A DNA stretch of 64,000 nucleotides from Mycobacterium paragordonae (lineage in GTDB: Bacteria > Actinomycetota > Actinomycetes > Mycobacteriales > Mycobacteriaceae): assembly GCF_003614435.1 (NCBI RefSeq), contig NZ_CP025546.1, forward strand, positions 930,001 through 994,000, given 5' to 3'. The notes under the pieces were generated by a model. It ran no database searches. It saw nothing but the letters and a program-made list of their open reading frames with translations, and was not told the DNA's origin. The position numbers were made by a program, and so were the translations under genes. Position 1 is the stretch's first letter, and the number at the start of each line of letters is the position of its first letter. Below are positions 29,190-37,533 of the stretch, piece after piece.

Positions 29190-29208
29190 TGCGAAGATCT
29201 GCTTCGCA
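29190..29208. promoter_or_regulatory. RamB-type operator between ramB and the thioesterase gene
   Basis: TGCGAAG and CTTCGCA form a perfect inverted repeat around 5 bp (ATCTG). Each arm is close to half of the corynebacterial RamB motif AACTTTGCAAA, with C in place of T. The position fits ramB autoregulation and may also affect the rightward gene. Confidence 0.5.
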
Positions 29209-29333
29209 GACTTGGCAGACGGCGTTTCATCGGTTCGGCAATTGGTATTTCGACAACGTCGTTGGCATGATTCGCATCGACGTTCCCAGGGATAACCTGG
29301 TTTTCGCACGAGGAGGAAACGGGGAGCAGCGCC

Positions 29334-30128
29334 GTGAGCCTGGACAAAACTTTGATGCCGGTGCCCGACGGTAGCCCCGATGTTTTCGACCGCGAGTGGC
29401 CGCTGCGTGTCGGCGACATCGACCGGACCGGCCGGCTGCGGCTGGACGCGGCGTGCCGGCACATCCAGGACATCGGCCAGGACCAGCTGCGCGAAATGGG
29501 CTTCGAAGAAACGCACCCGCTGTGGATCGTGCGCCGGACCATGGTCGACCTGATTCGCCCCGTCGAATTCCAGGACCTGCTGCGCTGCCGTCGCTGGTGC
29601 TCGGGCACCTCGAACCGGTGGTGTGAGATGCGGGTCCGCATCGACGGGCGCAAGGGCGGCCTGATCGAGTCCGAGGCGTTCTGGATCCACGTCAACAAAG
29701 AAACCGAGATGCCGGCACGCATCGCCGACGACTTCCTCGCGGGTCTGCACAAGACGACCACCGTGGAGCGGCTGCGCTGGAAGGGTTACCTGAAGCCGGG
29801 CAGCCGCCAGGACGCCACCGAGATCCACGAATTTCCGGTGCGAGTGACCGACATCGACCTGTTCGACCACATGAACAACTCGGTGTACTGGAGCGTCGTC
29901 GAGGACTACCTGGCGGCCCACCCCGAGCTGATGACCCTGCCGCTGCGGGTGACCATCGAGCACGAGGCGCCGGTGGCGCTGGGCGACAAGCTGGAGATCA
30001 TCTCGCACGTGCACCCGCCCGGTTCGACCGAACAGTTCGGCGCCGGACTGACCAACCGGACTGTTACAACGCTCACATATGCGGTCGGCGACGAGACGAA
30101 AGCCGTCGCCGCGCTGTTCACTCTCTAA
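29334..30128 (+). CDS. Acyl-ACP thioesterase-like protein (Rv0466-like)
   Basis: The 264-residue protein is a double hotdog acyl-ACP thioesterase. The first module begins VGDIDRTGRLRLDAACRHIQ. The second holds the active-site segment VTDIDLFDHMNNSVYWSVVE (about residues 170-190), with the Asn/His pair used for thioester hydrolysis. It would release free fatty acids from acyl-ACP. GTG 29334 gives exactly the Rv0466 length. It is divergent from ramB, and its upstream region contains the RamB-like palindrome. Confidence 0.88.
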   Translation: MSLDKTLMPVPDGSPDVFDREWPLRVGDIDRTGRLRLDAACRHIQDIGQDQLREMGFEETHPLWIVRRTMVDLIRPVEFQDLLRCRRWCSGTSNRWCEMRVRIDGRKGGLIESEAFWIHVNKETEMPARIADDFLAGLHKTTTVERLRWKGYLKPGSRQDATEIHEFPVRVTDIDLFDHMNNSVYWSVVEDYLAAHPELMTLPLRVTIEHEAPVALGDKLEIISHVHPPGSTEQFGAGLTNRTVTTLTYAVGDETKAVAALFTL

Positions 30129-30212
30129 CCGGACAAGCGTCCCGGTAAATTGCCGATGACCTGCAGGTTTCGGTTACCGGCCGGTAGCTTCTGAACCGTT
30201 TCAGTAGTTCGC

Positions 30213-30266
30213 CAACTTCGCAAGCTTCGCAAAATGACCACAGGTCATAGCCGAAATTCGCAAGTG
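30213..30266 (+). promoter_or_regulatory. Cluster of RamB-like half-sites upstream of icl1
   Basis: Three copies of a CTTCGCAA-like element occur: AACTTCGCAAG (30214-30224), AGCTTCGCAAA (30223-30233, overlapping) and AATTCGCAAG (30255-30264). They lie 157-210 bp before icl1 and match the same core as the operator at ramB, fitting RamB control of icl1. The rest of the 294-bp gap between the thioesterase and icl1 shows no gene. Confidence 0.5.
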
Positions 30267-30422
30267 AAATGGGTGGACCTGCGGGAATGCACTGTGCCAT
30301 GGTCGAGTTAGCACATCAGTGAAGTCGGGGTGAAGTTGAGCCTTCAGCTTTCATCCGCACCGCGGTGCCCCGACTCATCGGAAGCAAATTTCAGTCAAAG
30401 AATGACCGTAAGGAGCAGCCCC

Positions 30423-31709
30423 ATGTCCGAAGTCGGCACCCCGAAGAGCGCTGAGCAGATTCAGCACGACTGGGACCACAACCCTCGCTGGAGCGGCGTC
30501 AAGCGCACCTACTCGCCGCAGGACGTCGTGGCGCTGCAGGGTCACGTCGTCGAGGAGCACACGCTGGCCCGCCGGGGCGCCGAGGTGCTCTGGGAGCAGT
30601 TGCACGAGATGGACTTCGTCAACGCGCTGGGCGCGCTGACCGGCAACATGGCGGTCCAGCAGGTCCGCGCCGGCCTGAAGGCGATCTACCTGTCCGGTTG
30701 GCAGGTCGCCGGTGACGCCAACCTCTCCGGCCACACCTACCCCGACCAGAGCCTCTACCCGGCCAACTCGGTTCCGCAGGTCGTGCGTCGCATCAACAAC
30801 GCACTGCTCCGCGCCGACGAGATCGCCAAGGTCGAGGGCGACCGCTCGGTCGACAACTGGCTGGCCCCGATCGTGGCCGACGGTGAGGCCGGCTTCGGCG
30901 GTGCGCTGAACGTCTACGAGCTGCAGAAGGCGATGATCGCCGCCGGTGTCGCCGGTTCGCACTGGGAAGACCAGCTGGCGTCGGAGAAGAAGTGTGGCCA
31001 CCTCGGTGGCAAGGTGCTCATCCCGACCCAGCAGCACATCCGCACCCTGACCTCGGCCCGCCTGGCGGCTGACGTCGCCGGTGTCCCGACGGTCGTGATC
31101 GCGCGCACCGACGCCGAGGCCGCCACCCTGATCACCTCCGACGTCGACGAGCGGGACCGCCCGTTCATCACCGGCGAGCGCACCAACGAGGGCTTCTACC
31201 GGATCAAGAACGGTCTCGAGCCCTGCATCGCCCGCGCCAAGGCCTACGCGCCCTACTCCGACCTGATCTGGATGGAGACCGGCACTCCGGACCTGGAGCT
31301 GGCCAAGAAGTTCGCCGAGGGCGTCAAGAGCGAGTTCCCGGACCAGCTGCTGGCCTACAACTGCTCGCCGTCGTTCAACTGGAAGCAGCATCTCGACGAC
31401 GACACCATCGCCAAGTTCCAGAAGGAGCTCGGTGCGATGGGCTTCAAGTTCCAGTTCATCACGCTGGCCGGCTTCCACGCCCTCAACTACTCGATGTTCG
31501 ATCTGGCCCACGGCTACGCCCGCAAGCAGATGAGCGCCTACGTCGAGCTGCAGGAGCGCGAGTTCGCTGCCGAGGAGCGCGGCTACACCGCCACCAAGCA
31601 CCAGCGCGAGGTGGGTGCCGGCTACTTCGACCGGATCGCCACCACGGTCGACCCGACCTCGTCGACGACCGCACTGGCGGGCTCCACGGAAGAGGGCCAG
31701 TTCCACTGA
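30423..31709 (+). CDS. icl1: Isocitrate lyase Icl1
   Basis: The 428-residue protein has the isocitrate lyase signature KKCGHLGGK with catalytic Cys at about 191, and substrate-binding blocks [19 protein letters not shown] and TLAGFHALN. It splits isocitrate into glyoxylate and succinate, and in mycobacteria also acts as methylisocitrate lyase, allowing growth on fatty acids and disposal of propionyl-CoA. ATG 30423 follows an AAGGAG ribosome-binding site and gives the M. tuberculosis length. RamB-like sites upstream and fadB2 downstream fit control by acetate and fatty acid supply. Confidence 0.97.
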   Translation: MSEVGTPKSAEQIQHDWDHNPRWSGVKRTYSPQDVVALQGHVVEEHTLARRGAEVLWEQLHEMDFVNALGALTGNMAVQQVRAGLKAIYLSGWQVAGDANLSGHTYPDQSLYPANSVPQVVRRINNALLRADEIAKVEGDRSVDNWLAPIVADGEAGFGGALNVYELQKAMIAAGVAGSHWEDQLASEKKCGHLGGKVLIPTQQHIRTLTSARLAADVAGVPTVVIARTDAEAATLITSDVDERDRPFITGERTNEGFYRIKNGLEPCIARAKAYAPYSDLIWMETGTPDLELAKKFAEGVKSEFPDQLLAYNCSPSFNWKQHLDDDTIAKFQKELGAMGFKFQFITLAGFHALNYSMFDLAHGYARKQMSAYVELQEREFAAEERGYTATKHQREVGAGYFDRIATTVDPTSSTTALAGSTEEGQFH

Positions 31710-31774
31710 GCCGAGCAGCATTGCTGCGAGGCGAGGTGAAACGGGACAGGTGAGGTAACTGAGCCGGACTGCGT

Positions 31775-31829
31775 CGAGCGTGACTGACGGCGAGTTTTCG
31801 GCCGAATCCTCGCCATGACGTCACGCTCG
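31775..31829. repeat. Long imperfect palindrome after icl1
   Basis: CGAGCGTGAC and GTCACGCTCG form outer perfect 10-bp arms. Inside them GGCGAG and CTCGCC form a second 6-bp stem. It could be a terminator-type hairpin for icl1 or a dispersed intergenic palindrome. Confidence 0.55.
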
Positions 31830-31852
31830 CGGTCCGCAGAGATGAAGTAGCG

Positions 31853-31885
31853 TAGGCCCCGCCCAGTGAACCTGGGCGGGGCCTA
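31853..31885 (+). terminator. Perfect 14-bp GC-rich hairpin between icl1 and fadB2
   Basis: TAGGCCCCGCCCAG pairs perfectly with CTGGGCGGGGCCTA around a 5-nt loop (TGAAC), followed by only two T. The strength suggests an icl1 terminator or attenuating structure 37 bp before fadB2. Confidence 0.65.
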
Positions 31886-31922
31886 TTGCGGTGCAACCAC
31901 AACAAACTCGGGAGAGACGACA

Positions 31923-32786
31923 GTGAGCGACGCAGCAATCCAGCGGGTAGGCGTGATCGGGGCCGGGCAGATGGGTTCCGGCATCGCCGAGGTGTCGGTG
32001 CGGGCCGGTGTCGCCGTGACGGTCTTCGAGACGACCGACGCGCTGATCACCGCGGGCCGTAACCGCATCATGAAGTCGCTGGAGCGTGGCGTCAGCGCGG
32101 GCAAGGTCACCGAGCGTGAGCGTGACCGCGCATTGAGCCTGCTGACATTCACCACGGATCTCGCCGACCTGGCCGACCGCCAGTTGGTGATCGAGGCCAT
32201 CGTCGAGGACGAGTCGGTTAAGGCCCAGGTTTTTGCAGAGTTGGACCGTGTCGTCACCGATCCGCAGGCCGTGCTGGCTTCGAACACCTCCAGCATCCCG
32301 ATCATGAAGATCGCCGCTGCCACGAAAAACCCTGAGCGCGTTCTGGGTTTGCACTTCTTCAACCCCGTTCCGGTGCTGCCGCTGGTCGAGTTGGTCAGCA
32401 CGCTGGTCACCGACGAAGCTGCGGCCGCCCGCACCGAGGAGTTCGCCAGTTCGGTCCTGGGCAAACAGGTCGTGCGCTGCTCGGACCGATCCGGCTTCGT
32501 GGTGAACGCCCTGCTGGTGCCCTACCTGCTCTCGGCCATCCGGATGGTCGAGGCGGGATTCGCGACCGTCGAAGACGTCGACAAGGCGGTGGTGGCCGGG
32601 TTGTCCCACCCGATGGGACCGTTGAAGCTGTCCGACCTGGTCGGTCTGGACACCCTGAAGCTGATCGCGGACAAGATGTACGAAGAATTCAAGGAACCGC
32701 TGTACGGCCCGCCGCCGCTATTGCAGCGGATGGTCGAGGCGGGTTTGTTGGGCAAAAAGTCTGGTCGCGGTTTCTACACCTACTGA
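31923..32786 (+). CDS. fadB2: 3-hydroxybutyryl-CoA dehydrogenase FadB2
   Basis: The 287-residue protein has an N-terminal Rossmann domain (VGVIGAGQMGSGIAEV, residues 8-23) and the C-terminal helical dimerisation domain. The catalytic His lies in GLHFFNPVPVLPLVE (about 140), and VDKAVVAGLSHPMGPL is typical of the family. It interconverts acetoacetyl-CoA and 3-hydroxybutyryl-CoA. GTG 31923 follows GGGAGAG and gives the family length; an earlier in-frame GTG at 31866 lies within the hairpin and is rejected. In M. tuberculosis umaA follows this gene, but it is missing here. Confidence 0.94.
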   Translation: MSDAAIQRVGVIGAGQMGSGIAEVSVRAGVAVTVFETTDALITAGRNRIMKSLERGVSAGKVTERERDRALSLLTFTTDLADLADRQLVIEAIVEDESVKAQVFAELDRVVTDPQAVLASNTSSIPIMKIAAATKNPERVLGLHFFNPVPVLPLVELVSTLVTDEAAAARTEEFASSVLGKQVVRCSDRSGFVVNALLVPYLLSAIRMVEAGFATVEDVDKAVVAGLSHPMGPLKLSDLVGLDTLKLIADKMYEEFKEPLYGPPPLLQRMVEAGLLGKKSGRGFYTY

Positions 32787-32888
32787 CACGCGCTGCCTTC
32801 CGTCTGGGCGCGTTCAGCACCGGCCCAAGGCGGCGGGTGGCCGGCCCGACTCAATGCGGCCGCGGCCCGAAAGCCGCAGCGGCGCAAT

Positions 32889-33752
32889 CTATTTCGCCAG
32901 GGTGAACTGGTCGACGTCGGTGTATCCCTCGCGGAACAATTTGGCGCAACCGGTCAGGTATTTCATGTAGCGGTTGTAGACCTTCTCCGATTGGATCGCG
33001 ATCGCCAGTTCCTTCTTGGCGCCAAGCGCGGCGGCCCAGGTCTCCAGCGTTCGCGCATAGTGCAGTTGCAGCGACTGGATCCGCTGCATCTTGAACCCGG
33101 CCGCCGCTGATTGCTCTTCAACGACGTCGACGGTCGGCAGATCTCCACCCGGGAAGATCTCGGCCAGGATGAACTGGCTGAAGTGAACGATCTCGTGGGT
33201 CAACGGAAGCCCCTTGGCCCTGGCCTCGCGCATCGTGGGCCGCACGATCGTGTGCAGCAACATGACGCCGTCGCTGGGCAGAACGTCATAGGCCATCTTG
33301 AAGAAGCGCTTATAGCGCTGGCGGCCGAAGTGCTCGAACGCACCGATCGACACGATCCGGTCGACGGGTTCGTGGAACTTCTCCCAGCCCTCCAACAGCA
33401 CTCGCCTGGTCCGGGGTGTGTCCAGTTCGTCGAACTTCTTCTGGACGTGGGCGGCCTGGTTCTCCGACAACGTCAGGCCCACCACGTTGACGTCGTACTT
33501 CTCGATGGCACGCCGCATCGTGGCACCCCAGCCACAGCCGATGTCCAGCAACGTCATGCCCGGCTCCAAGCCCAGCTTGCCCAGGGCCAGGTCGATCTTG
33601 GCGAGTTGCGCCTCTTCCAGCGTCATGTCGTCGCGCTCGAAGTACGCACAGCTGTACGTCTGGGTAGGGTCGAGGAACAGGCGGAAGAATTCATCGGACA
33701 GGTCGTAGTGCGCCTGCACGTTGCCGAAATGGGGCGTGAGCTGCACTGCCAT
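32889..33752 (-). CDS. pcaA: Mycolic acid cyclopropane synthase PcaA
   Basis: The 287-residue SAM-dependent methyltransferase begins MAVQLTPHFGNVQAHYDLSD and has the SAM-binding LLDIGCGWGATM motif (about 68-79) and the CFA-family IVSIGAFEHFG segment (about 135). It adds the proximal cyclopropane to alpha-mycolates, needed in M. tuberculosis for cording. ATG 33752 gives the PcaA length; an upstream in-frame ATG at 33794 would add 14 residues. The middle of the protein (about 150-200) differs more from M. tuberculosis PcaA than the ends do, so another methyltransferase of the family cannot be ruled out. It converges on fadB2 across 102 bp. Confidence 0.82.
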   Translation of the reverse strand: MAVQLTPHFGNVQAHYDLSDEFFRLFLDPTQTYSCAYFERDDMTLEEAQLAKIDLALGKLGLEPGMTLLDIGCGWGATMRRAIEKYDVNVVGLTLSENQAAHVQKKFDELDTPRTRRVLLEGWEKFHEPVDRIVSIGAFEHFGRQRYKRFFKMAYDVLPSDGVMLLHTIVRPTMREARAKGLPLTHEIVHFSQFILAEIFPGGDLPTVDVVEEQSAAAGFKMQRIQSLQLHYARTLETWAAALGAKKELAIAIQSEKVYNRYMKYLTGCAKLFREGYTDVDQFTLAK

Positions 33753-33915
33753 TGCGATGTCAGCCTTTCTGTTTGTCGGGGTGCTTCCGGACAAAATCGA
33801 TCAGTCGGACCTGCAGCGCCCCCGATGCATTCCCTGAATGCTAACCGCTGCTGAGGGGTGCAGTTGCATCCCTTATGTCACACTCGCGCCGGTGACGGCC
33901 CACGTGCGGGGGTTG

Positions 33916-34629
33916 TCAGCCCTGTTTCAGCTGCTCCTGTGAAGGCACGGTCGGCGACGGGTGGGGCTGTGCCCGGAACTTCTCCAGCGAGCCGCCTGCC
34001 TCGACGATTCCGCATAATGCGCTCCAGCTCAGCATCGTCAGATAGTCGATCAACTCGTCGCTGGTCATCCGTGGGTCCGACATCCAGGAATGTGTGGCCA
34101 ACTGCACACCGCCGACGATCAGGTAAGCCCACGGTTCGACCCCGCCGACATCCATCCCGATCTCGCGCATGCGCCGGCGCAGCATCACGGCGATCATGCG
34201 CGCGATGATCCGCTCCGAGTCGGCGATCACCTTGCTCTTACTGCCAGAGCTGTTCGCCATCACGAACCCGTACGGCTCCGGCTCGGCGGCCATGGTTTCG
34301 ACGTAGACCCTGATCACTTCGCGGGTCAACTCGTAGCCGTCCAGGTTGGACGACAGTGCAGCGGCCATGTTGGGAATCAAGGTGGTCTGCGCAAACCGCA
34401 TCATCACTGCGGTCGTGAGATCGTTCTTGTCGACGAAGTAGCGGTAGAGCACGGTCTTGGAGACCCCGATCTCCGCCGCGATCTCGTCCATGCTCAGAAA
34501 GCGGCTCTGCCGGCGAATCGCCTCGATGGTGCCGTCGACGAGCTCATTGCGGCGGTCAACCTTGTGTTGGTGCCAACGCCGCTTACGGCCGTCAGTCTTC
34601 ACGGTCCGTGCCGGGATGTGTTGTGCCAC
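33916..34629 (-). CDS. TetR-family regulator (Rv0472c-like)
   Basis: The 237-residue protein has a basic N-terminus (GRKRRWHQHKVDRR), a TetR helix-turn-helix (about 40-75, FLSMDEIAAEIGVSKTVLYR) and a helical C-terminal sensor domain. It lies divergent from the DUF445 membrane protein gene with 114 bp between, like Rv0472c. It follows pcaA in reading direction elsewhere in M. tuberculosis with small genes in between that are absent here. Ligand unknown. Confidence 0.88.
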   Translation of the reverse strand: MAQHIPARTVKTDGRKRRWHQHKVDRRNELVDGTIEAIRRQSRFLSMDEIAAEIGVSKTVLYRYFVDKNDLTTAVMMRFAQTTLIPNMAAALSSNLDGYELTREVIRVYVETMAAEPEPYGFVMANSSGSKSKVIADSERIIARMIAVMLRRRMREIGMDVGGVEPWAYLIVGGVQLATHSWMSDPRMTSDELIDYLTMLSWSALCGIVEAGGSLEKFRAQPHPSPTVPSQEQLKQG

Positions 34630-34723
34630 TGTCGCCGATTTCTATTCACTACCTGGACGCATCGATACTACGGCTTGCGGGCGTCCGGATGCCGGAGCGG
34701 CGGACTGCGTGAGGCTTCCGAAC

Positions 34724-34738
34724 AGTGTGGGTAACACT
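34724..34738. promoter_or_regulatory. Possible operator between TetR and DUF445 genes
   Basis: AGTGT and ACACT form a perfect inverted repeat around GGGTA, 5 bp before the DUF445 gene start at 34744. Short palindromes in such divergent gaps are often TetR operators. The arms are short, so this is weak. Confidence 0.3.
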
Positions 34739-34743
34739 AACCG

Positions 34744-36135
34744 GTGGTTTCGATAGCGGATGATGGTGTGGTGTCACACAGAGCCTTGCCGACAGCGGCA
34801 CCCCCGGCTTCTCGTCCGGGTCCGGGTCCGGGCGGGGGACAGGGGAACCGGACATCCTTCGCGGAGTCGTTCGCCGGCGCCGATCCTGACGCAGACGCCG
34901 AGCGGCGCGCGGCGCTGCGGCGGATGAAGGCGGTGGCGCTCGGTTTTCTGGTCGGCGCCACCGTGGTGTTCCTGGTGTGCCGGTGGGCCAACGCGCACGG
35001 CACCGCGCCGGTGTGGGTCGGTTACGTCGGCGCTGCGGCGGAGGCGGGCATGGTCGGCGCCCTGGCGGACTGGTTCGCGGTGACCGCGCTGTTCAAGCAC
35101 CCACTGGGGATCCCGATCCCGCACACCGCCATCATCAAGCGCAAGAAAGACCAGCTCGGCGAGGGTTTGGGCACCTTTGTGCGGGAGAACTTCCTGTCGG
35201 CGGAGGTCGTGGAAACCAAGCTGCGCGACGCCCAGGTGCCCAGCCGGCTGGGTAAGTGGCTCTCGGAGCCGACGCACGCGCAGCGGGTGGCCGGCGAGGT
35301 GGCGACGGTGCTGCGGGTGCTGGTCGAACTGCTGCGCGACGAGGACGTCCAGCAGGTGATCGACCGGATGATCGTGCGGCGCATCGCCGAACCGCAATGG
35401 GGCCCGCCGGTGGGCCGGGTGCTACAGACGCTGTTGGTCGAGAATCGTCAGGAAGCGCTGATCCAGCTGCTCGCCGACCGGGCATTCCAGTGGTCGTTGA
35501 ATGCCGGAGTGGTGATTCAGCGGGTGGTCGAACGTGACTCGCCGACCTGGTCACCCCGCTTCGTCGACCACCTGGTGGGCGACCGCATCCACCGCGAGCT
35601 GATGGACTTCACCGACAAGGTGCGCCGCAACCCCGACCACGAACTGCGTCGATCGGCGACTCGCTTCCTCTTCGAATTCGCCGACGACCTGCAGAACGAC
35701 GCCGACACCATCGCGCGCGCCGACGCCGTCAAAGAGCAGTTGATGGCCCGCGACGAAGTGGCCAAAGCCGCCGAGACGGCCTGGACGACGCTCAAGCGAC
35801 TGGTGCTCGAAGGAGTGGACGATCCGTCCAGCACACTGCGCACCCGCATCGCCGACACGGTGATCCGGATCGGGGCGTCGCTGCGGGATGACGCGGGGCT
35901 GCGCGACAAGGTCGACGGTTGGATGGTTCGGGCCGCTCAGCACCTGGTTTCGCAATATGGGGTAGAGATCACAGCGATCATTACCGAGACCATCGAGCGG
36001 TGGGACGCCCAGGAAGCCAGTCGTCGAATTGAGCTGCACGTGGGCCGTGACCTGCAATTTATCCGGATCAACGGTACAGTCGTGGGCGCGCTCGCCGGGC
36101 TCGCCATTTATGCCATCGCGCAGCTGCTCTTCTGA
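34744..36135 (+). CDS. DUF445 membrane protein (Rv0473-like)
   Basis: The 463-residue protein has a Pro/Gly-rich disordered N-terminus, two membrane segments (about 62-80 and 92-120, the second with GMVGALADWFAVTALF, the DUF445 hallmark), a long helical cytoplasmic or periplasmic domain (about 130-430) and a C-terminal membrane segment (GALAGLAIYAIAQLLF). The start may be GTG 34744 or an in-frame GTG near 34771. The function of DUF445 proteins is unknown. Confidence 0.83.
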   Translation: MVSIADDGVVSHRALPTAAPPASRPGPGPGGGQGNRTSFAESFAGADPDADAERRAALRRMKAVALGFLVGATVVFLVCRWANAHGTAPVWVGYVGAAAEAGMVGALADWFAVTALFKHPLGIPIPHTAIIKRKKDQLGEGLGTFVRENFLSAEVVETKLRDAQVPSRLGKWLSEPTHAQRVAGEVATVLRVLVELLRDEDVQQVIDRMIVRRIAEPQWGPPVGRVLQTLLVENRQEALIQLLADRAFQWSLNAGVVIQRVVERDSPTWSPRFVDHLVGDRIHRELMDFTDKVRRNPDHELRRSATRFLFEFADDLQNDADTIARADAVKEQLMARDEVAKAAETAWTTLKRLVLEGVDDPSSTLRTRIADTVIRIGASLRDDAGLRDKVDGWMVRAAQHLVSQYGVEITAIITETIERWDAQEASRRIELHVGRDLQFIRINGTVVGALAGLAIYAIAQLLF

Positions 36136-36150
36136 AAAGTGCTAACAGAC

Positions 36151-36168
36151 TGCTTGCAATAGCAAGCA
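36151..36168. promoter_or_regulatory. Palindrome upstream of the XRE regulator gene
   Basis: TGCTTGC and GCAAGCA form a perfect 7-bp inverted repeat around AATA, 56 bp before the regulator start. This is a plausible autoregulatory operator. Confidence 0.5.
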
Positions 36169-36223
36169 CTCCTCCGTACCCTGATGGGCGTAAGCAAACA
36201 AAAATTTGACGCAGGAGTAACTG

Positions 36224-36640
36224 ATGACGCCGGAGGAGAAGCTGGGCACCAAAGTGTCCACAAAAGCCTCTGACGTGGCCTCCGACATCGGCAGCTTCAT
36301 CCGGTCGCAGCGCGAGACGGCGCAGGTCTCGATGCGGCAACTTGCCGAGCGGTCAGGCGTCAGCAACCCTTATTTGAGTCAGGTCGAGCGTGGACTGCGT
36401 AAGCCGTCCGCCGACGTCCTGGCCCAGATCGCGAAGGCGCTGCGGGTTTCCGCTGAAGTTCTCTACGTACGGGCCGGGATTCTCGAGCCCAGTGAAGCAA
36501 GTCAGGTGCGGGACGCCATCGTCACCGACACGGCTATCACCGAGCGTCAGAAACAGGTTCTGCTGGATATCTACGCGTCCTTCACCCAGCAGAACGAGGC
36601 GAATCGGGAGGAGTGTCCGAGCGAATCCGACGACGACTGA
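36224..36640 (+). CDS. XRE-family regulator (Rv0474-like)
   Basis: This 138-residue protein has a Cro/C1 helix-turn-helix at about residues 25-80 (MRQLAERSGVSNPYLSQVER) and an acidic C-terminal tail (ECPSESDDD). It matches Rv0474, which has been described as a copper-responsive regulator affecting RNA polymerase genes; I cannot test this from sequence. It lies 119 bp upstream of hbhA on the same strand. A palindrome lies upstream of its start. Confidence 0.88.
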   Translation: MTPEEKLGTKVSTKASDVASDIGSFIRSQRETAQVSMRQLAERSGVSNPYLSQVERGLRKPSADVLAQIAKALRVSAEVLYVRAGILEPSEASQVRDAIVTDTAITERQKQVLLDIYASFTQQNEANREECPSESDDD

Positions 36641-36759
36641 CGTGCACTCAATGTCAATCCGCGGGGTCTTGACATTCACTGCCCAAAGGAGCCGAATTTG
36701 CGCCCATTTTTCAACGATTAGCACTAACCCCGATATTGAAATCGAAGAAAGGAAACATC

Positions 36760-37398
36760 ATGGCTGAGAACACGAACATTGAGGACCTGAAGGCGCCGCT
36801 GCTTGCTGCGCTCGGTGCGGCCGACCTGGCCCTGGCCACCGTCAACGACCTGATCGCGACCCTGCGTGACCGCGCCGAGGAGACTCGCTCCACCCTGCGC
36901 GAGCGCGCCGAGGAGACCCGCACCGACACCCGCAGCCGCGTCGAGGAGAGCCGTGCTCGCCTTACCAAGCTGCAGGAGGACCTCCCCGAGCAGCTCACCG
37001 AGTTGCGCGAGCGGTTCACCGCTGACGAGCTGCGCAAGGCTGCCGAGGGCTACGTCGAGGCTGCCACCAGCCGGTACAACGAGCTGGTCGAGCGCGGCGA
37101 GGCCGCCCTCGAGCGGCTGCGCAGCCAGTCGGCCTTCGAGGACGCCTCGGCGCGTGCCGAGGGTTACGTCGACCAGGCCGTGGAGCTGACCCAGGAGGCC
37201 CTGGGCACCGTTGCGACGCAGACCCGCGCCGTAGGTGAGCGTGCCGCCAAGCTGGTCGGCATCGAGCTGCCGAAGAAGGCGGAGGCTCCGGCCAAGAAGG
37301 CCGCCCCGGCCAAGAAGGCTGCTCCGGCCAAGAAGGCCGCTCCGGCCAAGAAGGCTCCGGCCAAGAAGGCTCCGGCCAAGAAGGTCACCCAGAAGTAA
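36760..37398 (+). CDS. hbhA: Heparin-binding haemagglutinin HbhA
   Basis: The 212-residue surface protein begins [20 protein letters not shown] and has a long coiled coil (about 40-115) with repeated RAEETR-like units, then a lysine/alanine/proline-rich C-terminus made of AAPAKK and APAKK repeats. This tail binds heparan sulfate and, in M. tuberculosis, is methylated on lysines. The M. tuberculosis protein has 199 residues, so the tail is somewhat longer here. ATG 36760 follows AAGAAAGGAAA. It is followed by two related hairpins, the second a strong terminator. Confidence 0.95.
   Translation: MAENTNIEDLKAPLLAALGAADLALATVNDLIATLRDRAEETRSTLRERAEETRTDTRSRVEESRARLTKLQEDLPEQLTELRERFTADELRKAAEGYVEAATSRYNELVERGEAALERLRSQSAFEDASARAEGYVDQAVELTQEALGTVATQTRAVGERAAKLVGIELPKKAEAPAKKAAPAKKAAPAKKAAPAKKAPAKKAPAKKVTQK
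37291..37383 (+). repeat. Tandem repeats coding the HbhA heparin-binding tail
   Basis: Three 18-bp units (GCCAAGAAGGCCGCCCCG type, coding AKKAAP) are followed by two 15-bp units (AKKAP) and a final GCCAAGAAG. Copy number in such runs is expected to vary among strains. Confidence 0.8.
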
Positions 37399-37422
37399 TC
37401 CGGTTCGCCGGACCACTCGGCT

Positions 37423-37451
37423 CCAAGTCGCCGCAGGATCGGGCGACATGG
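37423..37451 (+). repeat. Degenerate hairpin, first of a tandem pair behind hbhA
   Basis: CCAAGTCGCC pairs with GGCGACATGG with one mismatch around 9 nt. The left arm is a direct copy of part of the perfect terminator 51 bp downstream (CTCCAAGTCGCCGCA at 37421 and at 37472), so the pair looks like a duplicated terminator with one decayed copy. Confidence 0.6.
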
Positions 37452-37467
37452 ACCAGAGAAGCTCTAC

Positions 37468-37513
37468 TCGACTCCAAGTCGCCGCACGTCGGCGACTTGG
37501 AGTCGACGTTTTT
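37468..37513 (+). terminator. Strong intrinsic terminator behind hbhA
   Basis: TCGACTCCAAGTCGCCG pairs perfectly over 17 bp with its complement around loop CACGT, then CG and five T follow. It separates hbhA from the DUF2516 gene that starts 20 bp further on. Confidence 0.88.
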
Positions 37514-37533
37514 GCGGCGGCCCGCATAGTCTT

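Noticed and set aside
29169..30014. Upstream extension of ramB to 757 codons
   Set aside because: The added part is antisense to the thioesterase gene; the GTG at 29168 gives the known RamB length and leaves the operator upstream.
30375..31721. 448-codon open frame on the minus strand
   Set aside because: Antisense to icl1; no family features.
37472..37506. Possible attachment site or small mobile element behind hbhA
   Set aside because: The repeats are fully explained by a terminator hairpin and a decayed copy; no recombinase gene is nearby.
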